From NCBI RefSeq assembly GCF_030542105.1, contig NZ_JAUOFB010000001.1, forward strand, positions 248,001-312,000: 64,000 nucleotides of DNA, read 5' to 3'. The position numbers and the translations under genes were made by a program. Below are positions 7,681 to 15,536 of this stretch, one piece after another. The notes below the pieces were generated by a model. The model had not been told where the DNA came from, did not search any database, and saw nothing but the letters and a program-made list of their open reading frames with translations. The DNA comes from Hymenobacter sp. BT730 (GTDB lineage: Bacteria; Bacteroidota; Bacteroidia; Cytophagales; Hymenobacteraceae). The stretch's first letter is position 1; the number at the start of each line of letters is the position of its first letter.

Positions 7681-9300
7681 ATGCGAAACTGCATATGCCT
7701 AGCCATAGCCTTGCTTTTTGTGCTGGCCAGCTTTCCTGGCACGGCGCAAGTAAAACCCTCTGCCGTGCTGGAGCGCAATGTGAGCGTTAACTTCCAGCAA
7801 GTACCCCTTGAATCTGCCCTGCGCACGCTGCGCCGCCAGTATGGAATACGAATTTCCTACAGCAATACAGCCCTCAACTTGCAGCAGCCCGTCACGCTAA
7901 GGGCACAGAACCAACCGTTGCGTACGGTGCTCAACACATTATTAGCCGACAAAAACATTGGCTACGAATTGGTAGGCGACCAGGTGGTGCTGCATCCGGC
8001 GCAAGCCCCCAAGCCCCCAAAAGTTACTCCCCCCCAGCCAGCCAAGCCCACCACCGGCAAGCCAGCCACCCCAAAGTCGGCCGTAACGGCCAGTACCGGC
8101 CAGAACAAACCAAAGGCGAAACCAGCTATGTCAGAACCGGAGGCTCTGGCGCAGCCCGCAGTAGCCGCGCCGGATTCCACCGGGGCACCATCTACGGAAA
8201 GGGAAACCCCTACCCGGCGGTCGAATACCAGAACCGCGCAAGTGACTTTTCTGGGGCCCTTAGGCTCCAATGGAGCACGCAGCGGAGAAATGGTCAACAC
8301 GTTATCGTTGAATGTGTTGGGCGGCAGCGCGGCGGGCGTGGATGGCTTCGAGGCGGCTGGCTTATTCAACGTGGACCGCGACACGGTGGCTGGTGTGCAA
8401 TTGGCCGGCTTAGCCAACGTGGTGGGCCGCCACCTGGAAGGTTTTCAGGGGGCCGGCTTGCTGAACGTGCTGGGCGGTACCGCCACAGGCTGGCAAGCCG
8501 CGGGGCTGCTCAACGTAGCCACGCGCCCAATAAATGGCGTCCAAACGGCTGGCTTGTTCAACTATAGCGGCATAGCCAAAGCCAATACCGCTGCGGCTGA
8601 TCCGAACCAGGAGCCTGTTGTTAAACAAACCCCGCGCCGCTCCCGGGTGCAGGCAGCCGGCTTGTTCAATGTATCCTTAAGCGAAGTCCAGGGAGTGCAG
8701 GTGGCGGGGTTGTTCAATGCGGCGAGCAACGTGCAGGGCCTACAGCTGGCCGGCCTGCTCAACGTAGCCGACTCAGTAAATGGCGTTAGCATTGCCCCCT
8801 TCAACTTCGTGCGCCACGGTTACCATCGTATGGAAGTAACCAACTCGGAGTCCTGGCCCATCGGAGCCATTTTAAAGCTGGGCGGCTCGGCCGGTTTTTA
8901 TACCTTCTTCGCTGGGGCCTACAATGACTTTGGCAGGGGCAACCGCCGCTGGGCGCTGGGCTACGGAGCCGGTACCGAACTACTAGCCTGGCACCGGGTT
9001 AGCCTGAGCATCGACGCCCTGGCGCTGCATGTAAATGAGGAGCAGCGCGGCTGGACCAACGACCTCAACTTGCAAAACCAATTGCGCTTACTAATCGGAT
9101 TTGCGCCCCTTAAGGCTGGCGGCCACTGGCGCCTGGTAGCCGGCCCCACCGTGAGTGTCCTCGTCACCCAGCGCTACGACTCAGAGCGCGGCCATGTATA
9201 CTCTCACCTGCTGGATGACCGACATCTTTGGTTGAAAGAAGGTAATGCTGCCACGCAGGTCCTTGGCTGGTTTGGCTACTGTGCTGGGGTTCGCTTTTAG
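7681..9300 (+). CDS. STN-domain protein with AGLFN-type surface repeats
   Basis: This is probably the sensor or effector end of the sigma/FecR operon. Of 539 residues, 1-22 form a signal peptide (MRNCICLAIALLFVLASFPG, then TAQ). Residues ~32-105 form an STN (secretin/TonB N-terminal) domain (VSVNFQQVPLESALRTLRR to VGDQVVLHP), the module that contacts FecR proteins in TonB receptors. A proline/lysine/alanine-rich linker spans ~106-190. Eight copies of an AGL(F/L/A)N unit spaced about 17-40 residues fill ~223-375, resembling surface-repeat proteins of the LA_2272 type. The last ~160 residues have alternating hydrophobic strands ending in a terminal Phe (YCAGVRF), which suggests an outer-membrane barrel. 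No TonB-receptor plug is present. The combination is unusual; export and signalling are inferred. Confidence 0.75.
   Translation: MRNCICLAIALLFVLASFPGTAQVKPSAVLERNVSVNFQQVPLESALRTLRRQYGIRISYSNTALNLQQPVTLRAQNQPLRTVLNTLLADKNIGYELVGDQVVLHPAQAPKPPKVTPPQPAKPTTGKPATPKSAVTASTGQNKPKAKPAMSEPEALAQPAVAAPDSTGAPSTERETPTRRSNTRTAQVTFLGPLGSNGARSGEMVNTLSLNVLGGSAAGVDGFEAAGLFNVDRDTVAGVQLAGLANVVGRHLEGFQGAGLLNVLGGTATGWQAAGLLNVATRPINGVQTAGLFNYSGIAKANTAAADPNQEPVVKQTPRRSRVQAAGLFNVSLSEVQGVQVAGLFNAASNVQGLQLAGLLNVADSVNGVSIAPFNFVRHGYHRMEVTNSESWPIGAILKLGGSAGFYTFFAGAYNDFGRGNRRWALGYGAGTELLAWHRVSLSIDALALHVNEEQRGWTNDLNLQNQLRLLIGFAPLKAGGHWRLVAGPTVSVLVTQRYDSERGHVYSHLLDDRHLWLKEGNAATQVLGWFGYCAGVRF
8347..8805 (+). repeat. In-gene AGLFN repeat block
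   Basis: Residues ~223-375 of the STN protein hold FEAAGLFNV, VQLAGLANV, FQGAGLLNV, WQAAGLLNV, VQTAGLFNY, VQAAGLFNV, VQVAGLFNA and LQLAGLLNV, then a degenerate unit. The spacing is regular except for one ~20-residue insertion after the fifth copy, as in a solenoid or repeated strand-turn structure. Confidence 0.85.
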
Positions 9301-9514
9301 CCCAAAACAAGCATAGCAGCACTGATATAGCCCCTATCTGGCATCCGGCAGCAATACATTGGCACACGTTCTTTGCGGAGCGTTAGGATCCACCTTAGGA
9401 CAACGCATGTCTATGTACACCGTAGTGAAAATTGGTAAAGCAAGCTTAGTTGCACGCTTAATCCCGATAGGCTCTTACCAATAGTCGTTGGTTCGCATAG
9501 CCAGTGCCCCTTCT

Positions 9515-10006
9515 TTAAGCGGCGCCCTTGGTGCGCTCATCTAGCCACTGCCAGGCTAAGGTGGGCGAGTAAAAGACGTGAAGCTCAAATTGCTCGCGCA
9601 GATGCCCCATCAGTTGCTGGTTGGCATACGGCATGGGCATCCCCTGCTCGAGCAAGAAGGCGATGCCGCGTAGGTGCGGGCATTGGGCTTGGATGCTGGG
9701 AATCCATTCATGCACCACCCAGGAGCTGGCTTCTCCCCACTCCCCGCTGGTCCCCCGTGTGTCATGAAACAGGCCTCGGGGTTGCCACTGTAAATTTAGC
9801 TGTAGGCCCACCTGGGCAGCGCGCACCAGCTCATCGCTCGTCACATGGCCCTGCCAGCGCACATACAGCACCTGGGGGCCAGTAAAAAAGGTGTATTCCG
9901 CCGCCACGGCCCCAAAGCAATCATAAGTCGTATGCACGTGCTGGGCCCGCCGGTAGCGCGAGGCTAAGCGGGCAGGCAGGGGCGCAAAGAGTTCCACGGG
10001 AGTCAT
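9515..10006 (-). CDS. Hypothetical protein, STAS/SpoIIAA-like family (member 1)
   Basis: I do not recognise a named function. The 163-residue product is soluble with no signal peptide. It shows the same outline as two genes at 25953-26840: a strand ending in YVRWQGHVTSDELVRAAQVG, a helix, LFHDTRG (compare LLNDNR), W-containing helices (WVVHEWIPSIQAQCPHLRGI), and a final AWQWLDE (compare AWL). This order of strand, helix, strand with a conserved Asp and terminal helix recalls SpoIIAA/STAS-like folds, but that is a guess. It stands alone on the minus strand between the STN gene and the polysaccharide locus. Confidence 0.65.
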   Translation of the reverse strand: MTPVELFAPLPARLASRYRRAQHVHTTYDCFGAVAAEYTFFTGPQVLYVRWQGHVTSDELVRAAQVGLQLNLQWQPRGLFHDTRGTSGEWGEASSWVVHEWIPSIQAQCPHLRGIAFLLEQGMPMPYANQQLMGHLREQFELHVFYSPTLAWQWLDERTKGAA

Positions 10007-10380
10007 GCTGATGGCTTTACAACAAGATACAGGATAAATCGAGCTCCCTAAGAGGAAACGCCTGCCGCGTCCGGAACGGGCACCGGGCAGCTCAACACCC
10101 TGCGCGCGGGCGCTCCTAACACCTGTTGAACGTGCGTTTCATAAACCTTATAAGCAACTATCTTATGCATGGCAGATCCAAGTCGGAAGGCACCATAGGC
10201 GCCGAAGGCATTTAACGGCGCGACCATAGGCCACATCAGAAAGCGGCGGTGGTCTAGGAATGACGGGCAGAAGAAAGATAAGTCCTTCTATTGTCTGTCA
10301 TTCCTAGACCACCCCGTTTTTCATTTATGCGCAGGAGAAGCTGAGTACTTACCTTATCAGTTTCAGTCTGACTGCCTCAC
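10007..10380. other. Intergenic region with long hairpin
   Basis: No convincing gene is present; a 62-codon frame on the minus strand (10048-10236) lacks support. The stretch holds a short repeat shared with 25754-25776 and the large hairpin at 10248-10313. It follows the last gene of the polysaccharide locus and precedes the hypothetical gene on the same strand. Confidence 0.5.
10248..10313. repeat. Long imperfect palindrome (17-bp perfect outer arms)
   Basis: Arms 10248-10264 and 10297-10313 (GGTGGTCTAGGAATGAC and its complement) pair perfectly. The 32-nt interior can pair further with G-U pairs (GGGCAGAAG with CTTCTATTGTCT). A T-rich stretch follows on the plus strand. It may be a terminator after the locus ending at 10381 or a small mobile repeat. 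Confidence 0.6.
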
Positions 10381-11622
10381 TTAATACTTCACTGAAATAA
10401 ACCGGGGGCGGAGGTGGTGCGGGTGCTTGTGAATGTCGGCAATGAAGTCGAACGAGTTGACGTTGTAGCTGATCAGTAATTCCCCTGGCTTGGACAGGTG
10501 CGGGTGGGCTTTGGCGTTATAGGTGTAAAAGTCCAGGTCCTCGTACACTTCCGGCGTCTCGTACATCTTTTTCGCTGGCTGGAAGGGCCCGGCTGGGGTC
10601 TGGCCGGTCTGGATGGCAATAGTGGGCGAGTTGGTATCGAGCTGGTAGGAGGCCAGCACCCGACCGTCCTCCATAAAGCTGACGCTCATCTCATTGGACA
10701 CCCGGCTGGTTAGGGCTGCTGCCTGGTGTACATCCGGGCCCCAGGTACTGCCGTCCCAGTAGCGCCATTGGCTGAAGTCTTCGAACACCTTGTCCGGCAC
10801 GCGCGCCACCAGAAGCTCCTTGTTCATGCCCCGCACGCCGTACACGTAAATGTAGCCGTCGGGCTTGGGGGCTTTGGCACCCACCGTATTAGCCAGTACG
10901 GCTACGCCAAAGACCACTTTCCCCTTTCCGTTACTGTTTGGGATAAACAGAGGAGTATCAAGCTGCCGCTGGTTGGTAAAAGGTGGCCGGCTGCCCTTGG
11001 GCAGGGCAATGAGGGAAACGCCGATGTCCTCAAAGGGATACACGCCCCCCGGTAGACTTTTGATCAGGTAGGCGAAGATGTAAATAGTGCTGTCCTTTTG
11101 GTGGTTGAAAAACCCGTCGCCCAGCCAGTAATAGTTGCCGGGCTTGGATTTGGCGGTCCGGGGCTCAAACATCGAAGCGGCTTTGCCCTGGGCATCCCGG
11201 CGCCAGTGAAACTTGATTTTCTCCGGGTCGGGTACGTTGCCTTGCAGGTAGCCCACGGAGTTGTGCACCATCTCCCAGTCAGCCTGTAGGGAGTCATCTT
11301 TGATAGCCCCGATGATGGTGTCGCTAAACCAGAGGAAAGTACCTTTCCCCTCGGCCTCCCCGGACTTTTCGACGCCATTCAGCGCCACGCTGTAAATGCC
11401 GTCAGCACCCAGCCAGCCTTTGTTCTGCAGCAGCATGTTGTCCCACTGCGGCTCGGCCACAGCCCGTACTTGCCGGGTAGGCGGGGCCGCCTGACTACCG
11501 GCCGCCCCGGCGACGTCGGGGGCAGTTTGCTGCTGGCCGCACCCGGCGAGAGACAGGACCAGCATGGCGGAGGAAAGTAGGGCGGCACCAGTCCGGTTGC
11601 GGCTAGGAGTACAGGGTTTCAT
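10381..11622 (-). CDS. DUF4185-like lipoprotein, predicted glycan-active enzyme (paralogue A)
   Basis: This is a predicted extracytoplasmic glycan-active protein. The 413 residues begin with a lipoprotein signal (SSAMLVLSLAGCGQQ, Cys near 28). The body carries the DUF4185-type beta-propeller signature GWLGADGIYSVALNG ... FLWFSDTIIGAIKDD, followed by propeller-like motifs YYWLGDGFF, DGYIYVYGVRG, WRYWDGSTWGPDV and GELLISYNVNSFDF. DUF4185 members include enzymes reported as endo-D-arabinanases (family GH183, from memory). The Asp residues of GADG and FSDT are in the places expected for active-site acids, but the substrate here is unknown. It is the last gene of a minus-strand locus that also has SusC/D, an esterase and a close paralogue at 13272-14501. 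Confidence 0.75.
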   Translation of the reverse strand: MKPCTPSRNRTGAALLSSAMLVLSLAGCGQQQTAPDVAGAAGSQAAPPTRQVRAVAEPQWDNMLLQNKGWLGADGIYSVALNGVEKSGEAEGKGTFLWFSDTIIGAIKDDSLQADWEMVHNSVGYLQGNVPDPEKIKFHWRRDAQGKAASMFEPRTAKSKPGNYYWLGDGFFNHQKDSTIYIFAYLIKSLPGGVYPFEDIGVSLIALPKGSRPPFTNQRQLDTPLFIPNSNGKGKVVFGVAVLANTVGAKAPKPDGYIYVYGVRGMNKELLVARVPDKVFEDFSQWRYWDGSTWGPDVHQAAALTSRVSNEMSVSFMEDGRVLASYQLDTNSPTIAIQTGQTPAGPFQPAKKMYETPEVYEDLDFYTYNAKAHPHLSKPGELLISYNVNSFDFIADIHKHPHHLRPRFISVKY

Positions 11623-11673
11623 ACCTTGAGGTGGTTGCGAATACGGGAGTCGGAGAATGGGAAAGGCGCGGGC

Positions 11674-13215
11674 TTACTGGTCCCACGCGTCCGTGCGGAA
11701 AGGCACGGCCGGTAGCCCCTGTTGGTTGGCTAGGTTGGTAATGGGGTAATTGGTGAAGGCGTAGCGAACGGCTACTGGCTTCGGCACCCGGGTCGAGGTC
11801 AGCACCAGGTGCTGCTGCACTATTTTCGCCGCGGCAGGGTGAAAGACGTGATCCGCGCCGGCCAGGTAGAAATGCCGGGGTGGCCGTTGGTCGGTCGTAG
11901 TAAGCCCGGTGCCGAGGCTCCGGGGAGCGAAGTACACGTGGATCTGGCTACCCTTTACCACGTACTTTTTTAGCTGAGGCCCTACCTCAAGCGTTTTGGG
12001 TTGACGGTAGGTGCGGGCCAGGGCGAGCCGTGCCAGGCGCAGCCCCACGGCCTGCTTGTTACGGGGATGAATGTTATCGGCTTCGCCCACGTCCATCGTT
12101 ACGGCCATACCGGTGTTACGGACCTGCAACATTGCCTCCTGCGCTTCGCGCAAGCGGGCATAGTAGGTAGCCGTGGAGTCCTTTTCCTCCCAGTTGTAGG
12201 GCGTGAGCTGCACGTAGTAGAACGGCAGCTCCCCCTGGTTGAAATCCCGGCGCCAGCCCCTTAGCATGGCGGTGCACAGCGCAGTGTAATCAGCCCCGTC
12301 CTTTTTGTTGGCCTCACCCTGGTACCACAGAAAGCCCCGGATAGAAAGATTTTTCAGGGGATGAATCATGGCGTTGTAGAGCAGGGTGGGCCGGGCCAGC
12401 ACCTCGAACAGCTTTTCCAGGGTCTTGATGGAATCCAGGCTTTCCCCGGCCTGGGAGCTCTCCTCATAAGGCGTCAGGTACCGAGCCCGGACGAGTGGAT
12501 CGGCTGCCAGAGCCTCCCGGCTGGCCCAGGCCTGGCAGGCCGAGCCCCCAACCGAAGCCACTACCAGCCCGATGGGCACCTGTAAGCGCTGCAGCAACTC
12601 CCGCCCGTAGAAATAGGCCACGCCGCTAAAGTCGCCCGCCGTCCGGGGAGAGCAAATCAGCCAGGTACCTTTGGCATTGGGCTGCGGCGTTTTTTTAAAG
12701 GAATTCTCAATATTGATCAGCCGGATGGCCGGGTAATCGGCCGCGCTGATTTCCCGCTCATAGTCCACCACGCCGCGCAGCCATGGCAGAGCAGGCTTCA
12801 GCTCCATGTCCATGTTTGACTGGCCACTGCACACCCATACTTCGCCAATCAGAATGTTGGTCAGGGTGATTTTTTCCTTTTTACACCTCACCGTTAGCGT
12901 GTGCTGGGTGAAGTCCCTGGGCTTGGCGGCGGGCACGGACAGGGTGCCCCGCCACTGCCCGGCCGCATCAGCCACCACCCAGACCGGGGCTTCCCGCCAG
13001 TCAGCGGCCAATACTACTGTATCCCCTACCGGGGCCGTGCCCCACAGCGCCACGGGTTTGGCCTGTTGAATTACCATGTTGCTCTGCAGGATGCTGGCTA
13101 CCTGCAGGGTCGGGGTGGTTTGGGAAGGCAGTTCCGGACTACGCCAGCTCAGCGCGGCCAATGCCCCCAGCAGGCACCCCCACGACAAAGTAATACGCGG
13201 GCCTCGATGTCTCAT
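11674..13215 (-). CDS. Sialate O-acetylesterase-like SGNH hydrolase
   Basis: This predicted carbohydrate esterase removes O-acetyl groups from sugars outside the cytoplasm. The 513 residues start with a membrane/signal segment (CLLGALAALSWRSPELP), then a beta-rich N-terminal domain (VASILQSNMVIQQAKPVALW). The SGNH hydrolase domain follows: the serine block is EVWVCSGQSNMDMEL (about 133-147), an Asn block is in FLWYQGEAN, and the catalytic Asp/His block is EADNIHPRNKQAVG. All expected catalytic residues are present. The family acts on sialic acid but also on acetylated plant and bacterial glycans, so 'sialate' should not be taken literally. It lies between the two DUF4185-like genes with gaps of 50-60 bp, suggesting the three act on one acetylated polysaccharide. 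Confidence 0.85.
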   Translation of the reverse strand: MRHRGPRITLSWGCLLGALAALSWRSPELPSQTTPTLQVASILQSNMVIQQAKPVALWGTAPVGDTVVLAADWREAPVWVVADAAGQWRGTLSVPAAKPRDFTQHTLTVRCKKEKITLTNILIGEVWVCSGQSNMDMELKPALPWLRGVVDYEREISAADYPAIRLINIENSFKKTPQPNAKGTWLICSPRTAGDFSGVAYFYGRELLQRLQVPIGLVVASVGGSACQAWASREALAADPLVRARYLTPYEESSQAGESLDSIKTLEKLFEVLARPTLLYNAMIHPLKNLSIRGFLWYQGEANKKDGADYTALCTAMLRGWRRDFNQGELPFYYVQLTPYNWEEKDSTATYYARLREAQEAMLQVRNTGMAVTMDVGEADNIHPRNKQAVGLRLARLALARTYRQPKTLEVGPQLKKYVVKGSQIHVYFAPRSLGTGLTTTDQRPPRHFYLAGADHVFHPAAAKIVQQHLVLTSTRVPKPVAVRYAFTNYPITNLANQQGLPAVPFRTDAWDQ

Positions 13216-13271
13216 GGAGCGGGTTGATTGAGAGGGGAACGGAGAAATAAAGGTTAAGCAGCTACCAGGCG

Positions 13272-14501
13272 CTACTGCAGCTTCACCCGGATGAAGCGGG
13301 GTCGGTACAGATTAGGCTGTTCTAGGATGTCCTTGAAGAAGTCGAAGGAATTGACGTTGTAGCTGATCAGCAGCTCCCCGGGCTCCGATAGGTTGGAGTG
13401 CACTTTGGCGTTGTAGGCAAAAAAGTCCTTGTCCATCTTGGTGTCTTCGGTGCTGTCCCACACTTTGATGGGCGGCCCGAACGGGCCCTGGGGCTTGAGA
13501 GCGAGACGCAGGCCCACCGTAGTGCCAAAGCCATCCGTCTGGAACACCATAGCATAGCGCCCGTCGGGCAGGGGTGTCACGCTTAGCTCATTGGAGGCGT
13601 GGTCAGTGATGTTAGCCAGCTTAGCCAGGTCGGGGTTCCAGTCGGTGCCGTCCCAGTAGCGCCATTTGCTGAAGTCCTCCACGTCGGCCGGCAATACGCG
13701 GGCGAGCACCACATTCTTAGCTTTGCCACGCACACCGTACACGTACACGTAGCCGTCGGGCTGCGGGGCGCCCGCCTCCTTGGTATTCACAAAAATCCCC
13801 GCCCCCAGTGACCCATAGTCATCGGGTGCGCTTCCCGGCAGGAAAAAGGGCGTATCCAGCTGCCGCTGGTCTTTGAAAGGCGGCACGCTGCCGGCGGGAA
13901 TGACAATTAAGGCATTACCTACTTCCTGGAAGCCAAATACCTTGGCGTCGGTGTTTTTCACCCGGTAGCCGAAAATATAGGTATCGTTGTTTTTGGCAGT
14001 ATTCACGAACCCGTCGCCCAGCCAGTAGTACTCGCCCGGTTGGGCATTGGGCGTGCTGGGAATAAACACGGATTTGTGCTTGCCGGTATTCGGGTCCTTA
14101 TCCCAGTAGAACCTAATGTTGTCGGTGGAGGGCACACCGCCTTTCAGCACGGCCACCGAGTTGTTGATCATGGTTTGTCCCGGGTTCAGCTTGCCGTCTT
14201 TGATGTCTCCAATCATTGTGTCGCTGAAGATTAACATCGTTTCGGTGCTTTTGCCGGAGCCCGGCGTATCGACGCCGTTTTTGGGAATAGCAAAGATGCC
14301 ATCGGCGCCGAACCACCCTGAGGTCCGCTTGAACAGGGCGGTCCACTCTGGCGCGGGCTCCACCGTAAACTTCAGGGTGGTGATATCAGTGTTGGCCGGT
14401 TGCGGCTGGCCCTTGCTCTGCGAGTCGCTTTTATCGGAGGAGCAGGCGGCAGTAGCTCCCAGCAGAACAATGGCACTCAGTAGCGCACTATGTCTAAACA
14501 T
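13272..14501 (-). CDS. DUF4185-like lipoprotein, predicted glycan-active enzyme (paralogue B)
   Basis: This 409-residue protein is closely related to the product of 10381-11622. Its lipoprotein signal (SAIVLLGATAACSSDKS) puts the Cys at about residue 20. The shared core is GWFGADGIFAIPKNGVD, LIFSDTMIGDIKDGK, YYWLGDGFVN, PDGYVYVYGVRG, WRYWDGTDWNPD and GELLISYNVNSFDFFKDI, with both candidate acidic residues conserved. The two paralogues differ mainly in linkers and surface loops, so they may cut different linkages or a modified form of one polymer. It is followed by the esterase gene 56 bp downstream and preceded by a lipocalin-like lipoprotein; it is part of the minus-strand polysaccharide locus. 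Confidence 0.75.
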   Translation of the reverse strand: MFRHSALLSAIVLLGATAACSSDKSDSQSKGQPQPANTDITTLKFTVEPAPEWTALFKRTSGWFGADGIFAIPKNGVDTPGSGKSTETMLIFSDTMIGDIKDGKLNPGQTMINNSVAVLKGGVPSTDNIRFYWDKDPNTGKHKSVFIPSTPNAQPGEYYWLGDGFVNTAKNNDTYIFGYRVKNTDAKVFGFQEVGNALIVIPAGSVPPFKDQRQLDTPFFLPGSAPDDYGSLGAGIFVNTKEAGAPQPDGYVYVYGVRGKAKNVVLARVLPADVEDFSKWRYWDGTDWNPDLAKLANITDHASNELSVTPLPDGRYAMVFQTDGFGTTVGLRLALKPQGPFGPPIKVWDSTEDTKMDKDFFAYNAKVHSNLSEPGELLISYNVNSFDFFKDILEQPNLYRPRFIRVKLQ

Positions 14502-14639
14502 CGGACAATGGCTTTAAGAAACAGTAAGAGGGAAAGAAGAACCCAACAGGCCAGTCACCGCACTTGTACCCATCCCAGGCCGATTGTCAGACAACCAACC
14601 CAGAATGGGACTTTGCAAGGCAGCGCTACGGATTGTCGC

Positions 14640-15455
14640 CTATTTCGGGCTGGCGTCGAAGGTGTAGATGAAGGTTTCGTTGGCGGTGTAGGGCGGGCCA
14701 AATACGGACAGGTCCAGCGTAATCTCCATCACCAGGCGGTCCTTGGTCAGGGACAGCACTTTGTAAGTTTCCGTCGTAACCTTGCTCGGGTCGAAGGCCG
14801 AGGCATAAGTTTGCGTGAAGGTCTTCTCGTCGGCGCTCAGCGTCCAGCCTGTGTACACGTTGAAGCCGTCGAAGGTGCAGGCCTGCGTGCCGTAGTTCAC
14901 GGCCATGGTGCCATTTTCATTGTAGACGAAGGAATCGTCCTTCTCGCAGTCCGTAATGGTTTCTGCGTCAGGGTTGGGTGTGGTGTGGAGCTTGGATTTC
15001 AGGTTCCAGCGGTAGGTTGCCAGGATCTGGGCACCCGAAGCGGCCGTGTTAACCGTCAGCACCTTCTCGGCCGTTTTGCCATTCGCATCCACTGCCTTAA
15101 AGGTGAAGCCTACCAGCTTATCTACTTCGCCTGCCGCCTGGGTATAGGTGAAGTTGTAAGTATAGGTTTTTAGCTCCGTGCCGGATAGCTGAACTGTCTG
15201 GGTGCCATTCGTGCCAAACGTGTTGTCGTTTTGCAGATTGACCTGCTTGGAGACGGTAAGGCTCTTCAGATTACCGGGGGCCGACACGGTTACGACCGAC
15301 TCCACTACCTGGCCGGTTTTGCCCGAAACATCATCTTTGGACAACGCAACGGTCGGGCCTTCAGGGGTGGATTCCTCATCTTTCGAGCAGGAAGTGCCCA
15401 GAAGCGTTGCCAGCAAGGCAACGCAGTAAAACCAATAGGAGGTATTTTTTTTCAT
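14640..15455 (-). CDS. Lipocalin-like lipoprotein of the polysaccharide locus
   Basis: The role is probably glycan binding or surface scaffolding; no enzyme motif is seen. I start at the ATG at 15455 (271 residues), which gives a clean lipoprotein signal (MKKNTSYWFYCVALLATLLG then TSC); the longer frame to 15497 adds an unlikely extension. Residues ~30-120 look like an Ig-like beta domain (VALSKDDVSGKTGQVVESVV). The C-terminal half resembles lipocalin-like domains common in Bacteroidota (ILATYRWNLKSKLH, SFVYNENGTMAVNYGTQAC, WTLSADEKTF, TYKVLSLTKDRLVMEI), with two cysteines that could pair. Such proteins often fill the SusE/F position. It sits between the MFS porter and the DUF4185 gene. Confidence 0.72.
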   Translation of the reverse strand: MKKNTSYWFYCVALLATLLGTSCSKDEESTPEGPTVALSKDDVSGKTGQVVESVVTVSAPGNLKSLTVSKQVNLQNDNTFGTNGTQTVQLSGTELKTYTYNFTYTQAAGEVDKLVGFTFKAVDANGKTAEKVLTVNTAASGAQILATYRWNLKSKLHTTPNPDAETITDCEKDDSFVYNENGTMAVNYGTQACTFDGFNVYTGWTLSADEKTFTQTYASAFDPSKVTTETYKVLSLTKDRLVMEITLDLSVFGPPYTANETFIYTFDASPK

Positions 15456-15536
15456 GGTGGGGTAAATGGTTATAAGTGGGAATGGAGTGAAAAGCAATTA
15501 GTGAATTGAGCGTAAGAGGCCGGAAAGAATAAGTGG

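Noticed and set aside
10048..10236. A 62-codon minus-strand frame before the hypothetical gene
   Set aside because: It overlaps the non-coding spacer, has no usual start context or domain, and only a short VYET-like segment recurs elsewhere.
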